NCBI GenBank assembly: GCA_003551865.1
Contig: PUNU01000003.1
Coordinates: 1 to 10,369, forward strand
Origin: Syntrophomonadaceae bacterium
GTDB lineage: Bacteria; Bacillota_D; Dethiobacteria; DTU022
Reading direction: 5' to 3'
Length of the DNA stretch: 10,369 nucleotides
The notes beneath the pieces are model-generated. The model was not told the origin of the DNA. It saw only the letters and a program-made list of their open reading frames with translations, and made no database searches. This document shows positions 1-6,905 of the stretch, one piece after another. Numbering within the stretch: position 1 is the first letter of the stretch; the number at the start of each line of letters is the position of its first letter. The position numbers and the translations under genes are program-made.

Positions 1-1
1 C

Positions 2-910
2 TGCAACCTGTCCGGCAGCCCGCTGCGCAAAAAACGCTGGAACTACTGGGCCATTACCACCGACCGTTTTTTGTTCTCGGCCACCCTGTCCAATATAGAC
101 TACCTGGGGCTGGCCTTTGTCTACTTCCTGGACTTCGAGAGCAAATTTTTTAACGAGCTTACCATAACCCGCCCCCTCGGGCGCGGCTGTGATCTGGGCA
201 ATTACGTGGCTGAAGATGTCTACTTTAGTGATCCAAAACTAAATCTCGCTTTTAAAACGAGCGGAAACAAAACATTTATCCATGTAAAATGTCCCGATTT
301 CAAAGGAAACGAGCTGGCGGCTACCCTGGCGGTAAAAACCCCTCCCGGGCACCAGAGCTTAAACGTGGTTATTCCCTGGAGCAAACGCCGCTTTCAGTTC
401 ACTTCAAAGCAAAATACTTTGCCGGTGGAGGGCACTGTAAAAGTGGGCAACCGGGAATACGACGCGCTGGGCGGATTTGCCTGCCTTGATTTTGGCCGCG
501 GCATCTGGCCTTACTCCAGCTTTTGGAACTGGGCAAGTGCTTCAGGAGCTGCCGGAGATCATACTGTCGGCCTTAACTTCGGAGCGGGCTGGACCGACGG
601 CACCGGCATGAATGAAAATGGTATTTGCGTTGACGGGATGTTAAGTAAAATAAGCGAAGACCTATCTTTTGAGTACGATACCTCGGACTTTAAGAAACCC
701 TGGAAAATCCGCACACCTTTTTCCGACCGCGTCGATGTTGTCTTCGAGCCTTTTTTTGAGCGGGTGGCAAAGACCAACGCCTTAATTTTGGGGTCCGAGG
801 TACACCAGCTGATCGGCCGATTCTCCGGCACAGTTAAAGATAATGCGGGGACTACCTACAAACTTGAAAAACTGATCGGCTGGGCGGAGGAACACTACGC
901 CCGCTGGTAA
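2..910 (+). CDS. DUF2804 domain-containing protein, 5'-truncated by the window edge
   Basis: The open frame enters from the left edge and runs to TAA at 908-910, giving about 302 residues; the true start lies outside the window. A TTG at 71 could be read as a start, but coding similarity continues upstream of it (residues RKKRWNYWAITTDRFLF), so I treat the gene as truncated. The sequence resembles the DUF2804 family: the segment FWNWASASG, then GLNFGAGWTDGTGMNENG with the strongly conserved WTDGTGxxEN block, and a C-terminal stretch ending IGWAEEHYARW. The family is uncharacterised; its beta-rich, Trp/Gly-rich pattern suggests a lipocalin-like or jelly-roll-like barrel, but that is inference. 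There is no predicted signal peptide or membrane segment in the visible part. The gene converges on asnS, separated by a gap holding an IS110 remnant. I see no clear terminator after the stop. The family call is fairly sure, the function unknown. Confidence 0.85.
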   Translation, partial: CNLSGSPLRKKRWNYWAITTDRFLFSATLSNIDYLGLAFVYFLDFESKFFNELTITRPLGRGCDLGNYVAEDVYFSDPKLNLAFKTSGNKTFIHVKCPDFKGNELAATLAVKTPPGHQSLNVVIPWSKRRFQFTSKQNTLPVEGTVKVGNREYDALGGFACLDFGRGIWPYSSFWNWASASGAAGDHTVGLNFGAGWTDGTGMNENGICVDGMLSKISEDLSFEYDTSDFKKPWKIRTPFSDRVDVVFEPFFERVAKTNALILGSEVHQLIGRFSGTVKDNAGTTYKLEKLIGWAEEHYARW

Positions 911-1022
911 CTAACGATTATTTACCTTATGCAAGTTCTTGAAAAGTTGGCATGGCATATTTCCAGGAAAGGTTACGGCACCGCACCAAACCCCGCAAAT
1001 ATTAACGCAAAGAAATATTAGA

Positions 1023-1160
1023 ATGCAAATAATATTTGAGCTTTGCCGCAGTTTAGATGTGCATAAAAAATCGACTGCTGCTTGCACAATCACCCCTGGA
1101 GGCAAATAGATGGTGAAGCCGTCTTCCACCGGGTTAAAGTTTGATGGCCAAAACATTTAA
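1023..1160 (+). pseudogene. Remnant of an IS110-family transposase (N-terminus only)
   Basis: Reading from ATG at 1023 gives MQIIFELCRSLDVHKKSTAA, then CTITPGGK and an in-frame TAG at 1107-1109. The same frame resumes as [16 protein letters not shown] and stops at 1158-1160. The core ERCxGLDVHKKxxxACxxTPxGK is the characteristic start of IS110/IS116/IS902 transposases (DEDD/RuvC-like domain); the D of LDVHKK would be the first acidic catalytic residue. Only about 45 codons of a roughly 400-codon gene remain, with an internal stop, so this is a non-functional relic. Its end overlaps the stop of asnS on the other strand, so the rest was deleted exactly up to that gene. The 112 bp before it (911-1022) carries no gene and could include relic left-end sequence, but I see no recognisable terminal repeats. 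The match is from memory of the family, not from a search. Confidence 0.6.
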
Positions 1161-2551
1161 AACTCGCAGTAATTGACCGTCCTGGGGAAAGGGATTACGT
1201 CCCTGATATTGCTGACGCCGGTCAAATACATAAGCGCTCTTTCAAAACCGAGCCCGAAACCGGCATGTTTTACCCCGCCGTATTTCCGCAGATCCAGGTA
1301 CCACCACAGGTCCTTTTTGTCGATATTAAAATCCTCCATCCGCTTTTTCAGGATCTCCGCTCTTTCTTCTCTCTGGCTGCCCCCGATAATCTCTCCCACT
1401 CCGGGAACCAGCAGGTCCATAGCGGCAACAGTTTTTTGATCATCATTCACACGCATGTAGAATGCCTTGATATCCCCGGGGTAGTCGGTTACAAATACCG
1501 GCTTGTGAAAAACTTTTTCAGTTAAATACCTTTCATGTTCGGTCTGCAAATCTCTGCCCCATTCGACCGGGTAGTCAAACTTCTGCTGCGCTTTTTTTAG
1601 CTCTTCGACTGCTTCCGTGTAGGTAATACGGACAAACTCCGCCTGTAAAATATTAAGCAGCCTGGCTTTAAGCCCCTTGTCAACAAAACTGTTGAAAAAC
1701 TCCATCTCCGTTTCAGCATTTTCCAGAAGATAGCCGATCAGGTATTTGACCATTTCTTCAGCCAGATCCATGTTATCCTTTAAATTGGCGAAGGCAATTT
1801 CAGGTTCGATCATCCAGAATTCGGCGGCATGCCTGGGGGTATTGGAGTTTTCCGCCCTGAAAGTCGGACCGAATGTATATACATCCTTGAAGGCAAGGGC
1901 AAAGGCTTCCGCTTCCAGCTGACCGCTTACGGTAAGGTTTGTCTTTTTGCCAAAAAAATCGGCGGAGTAATCAACCGTACCTTCTTCCGTCAGGGGAAGG
2001 CTTTCGGGATCGAGGGCAGTTACCCGGAAAAGCTCCCCGGCACCCTCGGTGTCGTTTGCCGTAATAATCGGTGCGTGCAGGTAGATAAAACCTTTTTTCT
2101 GAAAGAACTGGTGAATGGCAAAGGCCAATAGAGAACGGACCTTGAAGACCGCAGAAAAAAGGTTAGTCCGGGGACGCAGGTGAGCCACTTCCCTTAAAAA
2201 TTCCCGGCTGTGTCTTTTGGGCTGGATCGGGTAATCGGGCGGAGAATCTCCTTCAAGGATTACTTCATCTGCTTTTATTTCAAAAGGCTGCCGGGCTTCA
2301 GGGGTAAGCACCAGCCGTCCGACGGCGGTTATGGCGGAACCGACGCCTAGCCTGGCCACCCGGTCGTAGTCGGAAAGAAACTCTTTTTCATAAACCACCT
2401 GGAGAGAATTTAAGTGAGTCCCGTCATTTAGGGAAATAAAGCCAAATGATTTCTGGTCACGGTTGTTCCTGACCCATCCGCTTACCGCCACCCGTTTTTC
2501 GCTGAAAGCTTCGGCATCCGCGAAAAGCCGCCTTACGGTTACTTTTTCCAT
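1157..2551 (-). CDS. asnS: Asparagine--tRNA ligase (AsnRS, class IIb)
   Basis: Cytoplasmic enzyme that charges tRNA-Asn with asparagine using ATP. The 464 residues are full length for bacterial AsnRS. An N-terminal OB-fold anticodon-binding domain covers about residues 18-100 ([20 protein letters not shown]). The class II catalytic core follows: motif 2 at 231-250 ([15 protein letters not shown]), then [12 protein letters not shown] at 386-397, and motif 3 at 431-457 ([10 protein letters not shown] ... RDVIPFPR). The segment [14 protein letters not shown] before [10 protein letters not shown] (189-215) is typical of AsnRS and separates it from AspRS. The start is ATG at 2551, preceded by a strong AAGGAGG six bases upstream. 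No T-box leader is present: only 48 bp separate it from the flavodoxin-like gene upstream on the same strand, so the two may share a transcript. Its presence indicates direct Asn charging rather than sole reliance on the Asp-tRNA amidotransferase route. The 3' end abuts an IS110 relic and no terminator is visible. Confidence 0.97.
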   Translation of the reverse strand: MEKVTVRRLFADAEAFSEKRVAVSGWVRNNRDQKSFGFISLNDGTHLNSLQVVYEKEFLSDYDRVARLGVGSAITAVGRLVLTPEARQPFEIKADEVILEGDSPPDYPIQPKRHSREFLREVAHLRPRTNLFSAVFKVRSLLAFAIHQFFQKKGFIYLHAPIITANDTEGAGELFRVTALDPESLPLTEEGTVDYSADFFGKKTNLTVSGQLEAEAFALAFKDVYTFGPTFRAENSNTPRHAAEFWMIEPEIAFANLKDNMDLAEEMVKYLIGYLLENAETEMEFFNSFVDKGLKARLLNILQAEFVRITYTEAVEELKKAQQKFDYPVEWGRDLQTEHERYLTEKVFHKPVFVTDYPGDIKAFYMRVNDDQKTVAAMDLLVPGVGEIIGGSQREERAEILKKRMEDFNIDKKDLWWYLDLRKYGGVKHAGFGLGFERALMYLTGVSNIRDVIPFPRTVNYCEF

Positions 2552-2599
2552 TTACGTCCTCCTTCGCATACTATAGCTTGGCTAAACCACTAATAGCGG

Positions 2600-3072
2600 T
2601 TATACAGCCTTCCCGGCCCGGTCATACATTGAAAAGAAATGCCGGCGGCACCGGTCAATGGCTTTTTCGCCAGGAGCGCCGACCGCTACCGCACCAAAGT
2701 GGCTGCTTCTGCTGGAACCCTGGATAATCACGCCGTGGACAAGCATCATTTTTAAGATGCTCAGCACCGTGGTTTCATTGCCCCCGCCGAAAATCCCGGC
2801 ACTGGCAAACGCGCCGCCAACTTTGCCTTCCAGCTTGCCCTGGTAAATCACGCTGCGGTCAAAAAAACTTTCATGGGTCCGGCCACAATGCCGTAATAAG
2901 TGGGAGAACCGGCCATGATACCTTCGTACTCCGGCAGCTGCTCCAGGGTAAAGTTTTCCACTCCACAAAGGGTAACCTCCGCCCCGGTACTTTTTGCCCC
3001 TACCGCCACCGCTTCGGCCATCTGCCTGGTATTGCCGGTGCGGCTGTAATAGAGAACCAATATCCTGGCCAT
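2600..3072 (-). pseudogene. Flavodoxin / FMN-dependent oxidoreductase family protein with a frame break at a T7 run
   Basis: The first part, ATG at 3072 to TGA at 2848-2850, encodes 74 residues: MARILVLYYSRTGNTRQMAE, with the FMN-phosphate loop SRTGNTR (10-16), and AGSPTYYGIVAGPMK (54-68), typical of short flavodoxins and WrbA-like proteins. The rest of the fold continues in another frame: FFDRSVIYQGKLEGKVGGAF, ASAGIFGGGNETTVLSIL, and VIIQGSSRSSHFGAVAVGAP, ending at TAA 2600-2602. The frames join at a run of seven A on the + strand (2861-2867). One extra base there would restore PMKVFFDRSV and give a normal 157-residue protein. This may be an assembly or sequencing indel, a real mutation, or a slip site. 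The C-terminal tail (RRHFFSMYDRAGKAV) looks unusual for the family. The ribosome binding site is weak. The presumed role is FMN-dependent electron transfer or quinone/flavin reduction in the cytoplasm; partner unknown. A dyad-containing promoter lies upstream and asnS follows 48 bp downstream. Confidence 0.75.
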
Positions 3073-3130
3073 TATTTATGCCCGTCATTACAAGCCTTGG
3101 CGGGCCGCCTTCTCTCTTAGTCCGGCTTAT

Positions 3131-3159
3131 ATTTAACCCGGTATAAAACCGGCTGTCAA
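3131..3159 (-). promoter_or_regulatory. Sigma-A-type promoter with a dyad in its spacer, driving the flavodoxin-like gene
   Basis: On the minus strand TTGACA (3159-3154, perfect -35) is followed by a 17-bp spacer and TTAAAT (3136-3131, 4 of 6 matches to TATAAT). The expected start point, near 3124, leaves a leader of about 50 nt before the ATG at 3072. The spacer contains the inverted repeat CCGGT-N5-ACCGG (3138-3152), an arrangement typical of MerR-type activator sites or of repressor operators. The promoter is a direct match; operator function is inference. Confidence 0.5.
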
Positions 3160-3263
3160 CACCTCGAGCACTGTCTTCGAACAGCTATTTCTACGCTGAA
3201 ATGAAAAACCCCTGCCTGCAAAATATTCAGGCATAATGGAGCTGATTTGAGTTTACTGCCGTT

Positions 3264-3310
3264 TGCCGCTGACCGGAGAGGTGTTTCTTTTTACAGGGAA
3301 TACAGCGGCA
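3264..3310. repeat. 8-bp inverted repeat in the gap upstream of the acyl-CoA ligase gene
   Basis: TGCCGCTG (3264-3271) and CAGCGGCA (3303-3310) are perfect reverse complements separated by 31 bp. They lie in the roughly 245-bp stretch between the flavodoxin promoter and the ligase ribosome binding site. Besides this repeat and a weak 5-bp hairpin (GCCTG/CAGGC, 3214-3232), the stretch shows no gene. The last 80 bp are AT-rich and presumably hold the ligase promoter, but no convincing -35/-10 pair stands out (TTGTGA at 3330 with TATTTA at 3352 is the best and is poor). Confidence 0.3.
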
Positions 3311-3405
3311 GGCAATCATTGAAAATAAGTTGTGAATATTTGTAGTTTTCATATTTATTTTTACTTGGTTTTCGTGTAAACTATTATAAAAAGGAGGGAT
3401 GCGCT

Positions 3406-5196
3406 GTGTGGCATTATGAAAAGCCCGACAACCTGGTTGAATGGTGGATGAAAAGTGAAAATAAGTACAGGAATCAAGTTTTATTCCGGCCGCATAATGA
3501 GCAGGTCGGCCTCGATTCAATTACGTACGGTGAAATTGGCAAACGAATCAACAATACCAGGGACGGTCTGGCCCGGATGGGTATCGGTGAAGGCGATGCC
3601 GTCGGTATAATCGCACCCAACCGGCCGGAATGGGCTGTGATCGCCTACGCTGCCTGGGGGCGCAATGCCCGCCTGGTCCCGATGTATTTTAAAGATCTGA
3701 AGAAAACCTGGGAATATATCATTAAGGACAGCGGATTAAAGTTTTTATTTGTTTCATCGCCGGAAATTTACGAGCAGGTCAAAGATATTCCCCGGAAAAT
3801 ACCAACGCTTGAGAACATTTATGTGATCGATTCCATAGATAACAACAGCCTGGACGCCCTGGAAAAACTGGGCCGGGAAAACCCGTCCGAACCGGTGATC
3901 CCCCATTTCGACGATGTCGCAGTCCTGCTTTATACTTCGGGCACAACCGCCGATCCGAAAGGGGTGCTTTTAACCCACGGCAATATTACTTACGTAGCCC
4001 TTACCGGGATCAAACTCTACCCGGATTTGGATGAAGGGCAGGTTGGCGTTTCAATGCTGCCCTGGGCTCACTGCTACGGCCTGGTCGCGGAGCTAAACAT
4101 CTGGGTCTATCTCGGCGGCTCACTTGGCTTTATGCGCGATGTAACCACCCTGGCCGAAGATATCCGCCTCATCAGACCTACTTATATCATTTCTGTGCCC
4201 CGCGTTTTCAACAAAGTCTACGACGCGATCCATATGCGCATGCACGACACCGGGGGATTAAAGAAAAAGCTCTTTGACGCCGCCTGCGATACAGCCAGGA
4301 AAAAACAGGAGCTGGAAGACGCGGGCCAATCAAGCCCGGCATTAAACCTCAAGCATAAATTGCTCGACAAGCTTGTTTTTACGAAGATTAAAGCGGCGAT
4401 GGGCGGAAGGATCAAAGGGGCAATCACAGGCAGTGCGGCAATGAACAAGGAAATTGCCGGGTTCTTTAAAAATATCGGCATCCCCATTTATGACTGCTAC
4501 GGCCTTACTGAAACCGCTCCGGCCATTACTATGAACAGCCCCGGCGCCTGCCGGCTCGGCAGTGTTGGCAAGGTTTTAGAAGGACAAAAGGTGGTCATCG
4601 ACACATCGGTATCTGAAGAAGGCGCCGAGGACGACGAGATTATCATATACGGTCCCAATGTGATGAAAGGTTACCACAACAAGCCCCGGGAAACGGAAGC
4701 TGTAATCATGCCTGACGGCGGTTTCCGCACCGGAGACCGCGGCCGCCTGGATGAAGACGGTTTCCTCTGGATTACCGGAAGAATAAAGGAGCAGTATAAA
4801 TTATCAAACGGCAAGTACGTTTTCCCGGCGGCCATAGAAGAAGAAATGAAGCTTCTGCCAAACGTGGCCAATGCCATGGTTTACGGCGACGGCAGGCCAT
4901 TTAATATTTGCCTGGTATACCCCGACTTCGCAGTAACTAAAAGGTGGGCCAATGGGGAAGGTGTATCACCGGAGCCGGAAGGCTTGACAGCCAACGAAAA
5001 GTTCACCGCCATGATGACCGAAGAAATCAAAGATCACCTGAAAAAAAGCTTTGCCAAGTATGAAATCCCGGAAAAATTCTTGTTCCTCAAGGAAGATTTC
5101 ACAGTGGAAAACGGGATGCTGACCCAGACTATGAAACTGAAACGGCGGGTGGTTCTGGACAATTACGCCGGGGAAATCGAACAGCTCTACAGTTAA
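3406..5196 (+). CDS. AMP-forming long-chain fatty acyl-CoA synthetase
   Basis: This enzyme activates a fatty acid with ATP to an acyl-adenylate and transfers it to CoA. The 596 residues are a normal length for the FadD/FAA1-like long-chain branch of the ANL superfamily. Visible motifs are the P-loop YTSGTTADPKGV (176-187), the A5 motif YGLTET (365-370), RTGDRGRLDEDGFLWITGR (441-459) with the hinge region after it, and LSNGKYVFP (466-474), which is typical of long-chain enzymes. The C-terminal TQTMKLKRRVVL carries the lysine-rich end seen in this subgroup in place of the classical PKTxSGK. There are no membrane segments or signal peptide, so it is cytoplasmic or peripheral to the membrane. The start is GTG at 3406, supported by AAGGAGGG (3391-3398) seven bases upstream. 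It appears monocistronic, converging on the C_GCAxxG_C_C gene 38 bp downstream with no obvious hairpin between. Likely job: fatty-acid uptake or beta-oxidation, or recycling of membrane acyl chains; substrate chain length cannot be read from sequence. Confidence 0.9.
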   Translation: MWHYEKPDNLVEWWMKSENKYRNQVLFRPHNEQVGLDSITYGEIGKRINNTRDGLARMGIGEGDAVGIIAPNRPEWAVIAYAAWGRNARLVPMYFKDLKKTWEYIIKDSGLKFLFVSSPEIYEQVKDIPRKIPTLENIYVIDSIDNNSLDALEKLGRENPSEPVIPHFDDVAVLLYTSGTTADPKGVLLTHGNITYVALTGIKLYPDLDEGQVGVSMLPWAHCYGLVAELNIWVYLGGSLGFMRDVTTLAEDIRLIRPTYIISVPRVFNKVYDAIHMRMHDTGGLKKKLFDAACDTARKKQELEDAGQSSPALNLKHKLLDKLVFTKIKAAMGGRIKGAITGSAAMNKEIAGFFKNIGIPIYDCYGLTETAPAITMNSPGACRLGSVGKVLEGQKVVIDTSVSEEGAEDDEIIIYGPNVMKGYHNKPRETEAVIMPDGGFRTGDRGRLDEDGFLWITGRIKEQYKLSNGKYVFPAAIEEEMKLLPNVANAMVYGDGRPFNICLVYPDFAVTKRWANGEGVSPEPEGLTANEKFTAMMTEEIKDHLKKSFAKYEIPEKFLFLKEDFTVENGMLTQTMKLKRRVVLDNYAGEIEQLYS

Positions 5197-5234
5197 GCGC
5201 CGGTTATACAGGGTTTAAAATAAGTTTGAGCGGT

Positions 5235-5726
5235 TCAGCCGTGGTCCATGATTATTTCCGCCGCCAGTTTAACGGCACCGGCAACCAGTTCGCCGCAAAC
5301 ACCCGGTCCCCCGGCAGCTATATACTCGTTCCAACCGGCAGAATCGGCCAGGTCAAAGCTTTGCCCCAGCCTGGACTCCAGGATTTTTGCACAGGCCGTA
5401 CTGCCGTTCTGCTCGATAAAGCTGCGGCAAAAGTTCCTGGCGTGCTTAAGCGATAGGGTAAAGGTTTCCCAGTCATCCAGCCGCTCCCGGCCAAAAACCA
5501 GGCCGAGGGCCATCAAACAACCGGTAACTGCGCCGCAGGTTTCACCTCGCAGGCCGAGACCGGGAAACGGGGTAAGTGCCTTGAGCACATTGCCGTCACC
5601 AAGCGCAAATTCGTTCCGCAGGACTATGAATGAAGTTTGGGCGCAGTTACCCGAAAGTAAAAGAGTTTCTGCGGCTTTGCAGGATACCCGGTCCAGCCTT
5701 TCTTTTCTGGAATCATTTCCTGTCAT
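5235..5726 (-). CDS. C_GCAxxG_C_C family protein (putative redox-active cysteine protein)
   Basis: A 163-residue protein with the family pattern: GNCAQTSF (Cys28), GETCGAVTGCLMALGLVFG (Cys64, Cys70), and later Cys100, Cys112 and Cys144. CGAVTG is the defining GCAxxG-type element. The family is common in anaerobes and is presumed to be redox-active or metal-binding through these cysteines; no biochemical function is established to my knowledge. It lacks a signal peptide and membrane segment, so it should be cytoplasmic. I chose ATG at 5726 because AAAGGAGGT sits at the right distance upstream; a TTG at 5735 in the same frame overlaps that ribosome binding site and is unlikely. It lies 152 bp downstream of the F420-ligase-like gene on the same strand. 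That gap shows no clear terminator or promoter, so co-transcription is possible but unproven. It converges with the acyl-CoA ligase gene. Confidence 0.85.
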   Translation of the reverse strand: MTGNDSRKERLDRVSCKAAETLLLSGNCAQTSFIVLRNEFALGDGNVLKALTPFPGLGLRGETCGAVTGCLMALGLVFGRERLDDWETFTLSLKHARNFCRSFIEQNGSTACAKILESRLGQSFDLADSAGWNEYIAAGGPGVCGELVAGAVKLAAEIIMDHG

Positions 5727-5878
5727 AAACCGCAACCTCCTTTCTCAAACAAATGACCCGGCTGCAGATACTCCCGCCCGGTCTAACCGATACCGCAGCT
5801 GAAGTAATTTTTGTCCGGGCTTCGAACCAAATTCTCAGGACTGGTTTTCCCCTTTTTATTGTAAAAACCGGGTAAAAC

Positions 5879-6556
5879 TTAAACACGCTTATTGTTCAAG
5901 CTGCGGCGTAAAATACCGAAGGGGGTTTGTTTAGTGCCCTGGCCCAGGGGATTGTCGTAACGCATAAACTCTTCTATTTCCAAAACCGGCAGTTCGTCTG
6001 AAGATTTTCCTATGACCCTGCTTCCCCCGACATCATTTACATCCATAATCACCACGGGATGGTCTTTCAAAGCGCTGCTAATCTTCTTGGCCGCCCGGTC
6101 AGGATTTTCAGGGGGTGGGACGATATAGTGCTGTAGCTCCTCAAACCGGTGTTCTACAGCCCCGTCGATCATGGAAACCTCGAGCCCGGCAACCCGGTAA
6201 AAATAGCCGTTCAAGCCAAACAACTTGGTTGCTCCGCCTACCGCAGCGGCAATAATTATTCTCAACGGGCCGACCATGTCAATGGCAACCTGCATGCTTC
6301 GCGGGTCACGCAGGCCTACTCCACCGGGGTTCTCGGTAACAAAACGAGAAAGGATCCCTGCTAAAAAACTCACTTCAACTTCCTGCTCATTGATCACCCT
6401 GCCCTGGCTGAAAGCCACCGCTTTTTCACTGCAGACTACAATGTCACCTTTCTGCAGTTTCGGAAGAACATATCTTTGGGCCATTTTTATAATCGAATCA
6501 TTCGGCCTGATTATATCGGTTTTTACCGGTATGCATTCTTTAATTTTCCAGTCCAT
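5879..6556 (-). CDS. Coenzyme F420-0:L-glutamate ligase (CofE) family protein, divergent
   Basis: The 225 residues show the N-terminal signature of the F420_ligase family: IPVKTDIIRPNDSI (9-22) and KGDIVVCSEKAVAFSQGRVI (36-55), the region that in CofE binds the nucleotide and metal. CofE adds gamma-linked glutamates to F420-0 using GTP. The C-terminal half differs from classical CofE: it has VVIMDVNDVGGSRVIGKSS (168-186) and DNPLGQGTKQTPFGILRR (201-218), like a paralogous group found in Firmicutes. No other F420 gene is in the window, so the true substrate may be another acid-amine ligation. I chose ATG at 6556 because family similarity begins there; no strong ribosome binding site precedes it. 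A TTG at 6589 would add 11 residues (ESNYKRRSKN), with GGAGG 12 bases upstream, and cannot be excluded. The next gene on this strand is the C_GCAxxG_C_C gene. Confidence 0.75.
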   Translation of the reverse strand: MDWKIKECIPVKTDIIRPNDSIIKMAQRYVLPKLQKGDIVVCSEKAVAFSQGRVINEQEVEVSFLAGILSRFVTENPGGVGLRDPRSMQVAIDMVGPLRIIIAAAVGGATKLFGLNGYFYRVAGLEVSMIDGAVEHRFEELQHYIVPPPENPDRAAKKISSALKDHPVVIMDVNDVGGSRVIGKSSDELPVLEIEEFMRYDNPLGQGTKQTPFGILRRSLNNKRV

Positions 6557-6905
6557 GTTTTTTGACCGTCTTTTATAATTGGATTCCAAGCTTTTGCACC
6601 GCCTCCACCGACAGGTATGAACGCTGTCTTCCCTCGGTTTTCCGGCCTCTATTGCAAGCCCTAATGGTTTTTATATCATAAAAGCTATGTACTCTTCTAT
6701 TTTTTTGCCCTGTTGCCTTTTTAAATTAGCAATATTTATTCAAAATCATTGTAAATTTTTTGTAAACCACCCCGCCCTTCGATAATTTCAACCGGATGTC
6801 AAAGTTTATAATCATTATGTAAACATTGATTTTTTGGGCAGGTAACGAAGGAAAGTTGATTGAAGTCGGGGGGCACAGCATTAAATGAAGGAGAGGTGTA
6901 AAACA
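6557..6905. other. AT-rich divergent intergenic region
   Basis: The 349 bp between the divergent F420-ligase-like and lipoprotein genes contain no convincing gene. A perfect -10 hexamer TATAAT (6807-6812) lies on the + strand about 95 bp before the lipoprotein ATG, but no good -35 stands at 16-18 bp. Overlapping its downstream end are the half-sites AATCA (6810-6814) and TGATT (6827-6831), an imperfect dyad. On the minus strand two TTTACA hexamers within 6750-6767 are possible -35 boxes for the ligase-like gene, without a convincing -10. AAGGAGAGGTG at 6888-6898 is the lipoprotein ribosome binding site. Confidence 0.4.

Noticed and set aside
911..1156. An 81-codon minus-strand open frame directly downstream of asnS
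   Set aside because: It has no ribosome binding site of its own, an odd composition, and is the antisense of the IS110 transposase relic, which explains the sequence better.
2552..2599. Possible T-box or other leader in front of asnS
   Set aside because: Only 48 bp separate asnS from the upstream gene and no T-box consensus or specifier stem is present. A TATAGT hexamer is there but has no matching -35.
2600..3088. A 162-codon frame from ATG 3088 as a separate complete gene
   Set aside because: Only its second half resembles flavodoxin; the first half is the wrong frame of the true N-terminus, so a single frame-broken gene is the better reading.
3214..3232. GCCTG/CAGGC hairpin followed by TTTTT on the minus strand as a terminator
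   Set aside because: No minus-strand gene ends upstream of it, and the 5-bp stem is separated from the T run by several bases.
3227..3520. A 97-codon minus-strand open frame over the acyl-CoA ligase start
   Set aside because: It overlaps the well-supported ligase gene and its promoter region, has no family resemblance and no ribosome binding site.
5813..5833. GGTTCGAA on the minus strand resembling a tRNA T-arm
   Set aside because: The flanking bases do not form a 5-bp T stem, and no acceptor, D or anticodon arm can be built around it.
5843..5869. Hairpin GGTTTT/AAAACC after the F420-ligase-like gene as a terminator
   Set aside because: The stem is weak and AT-rich with a 15-nt loop, and no T tract follows on the minus strand.
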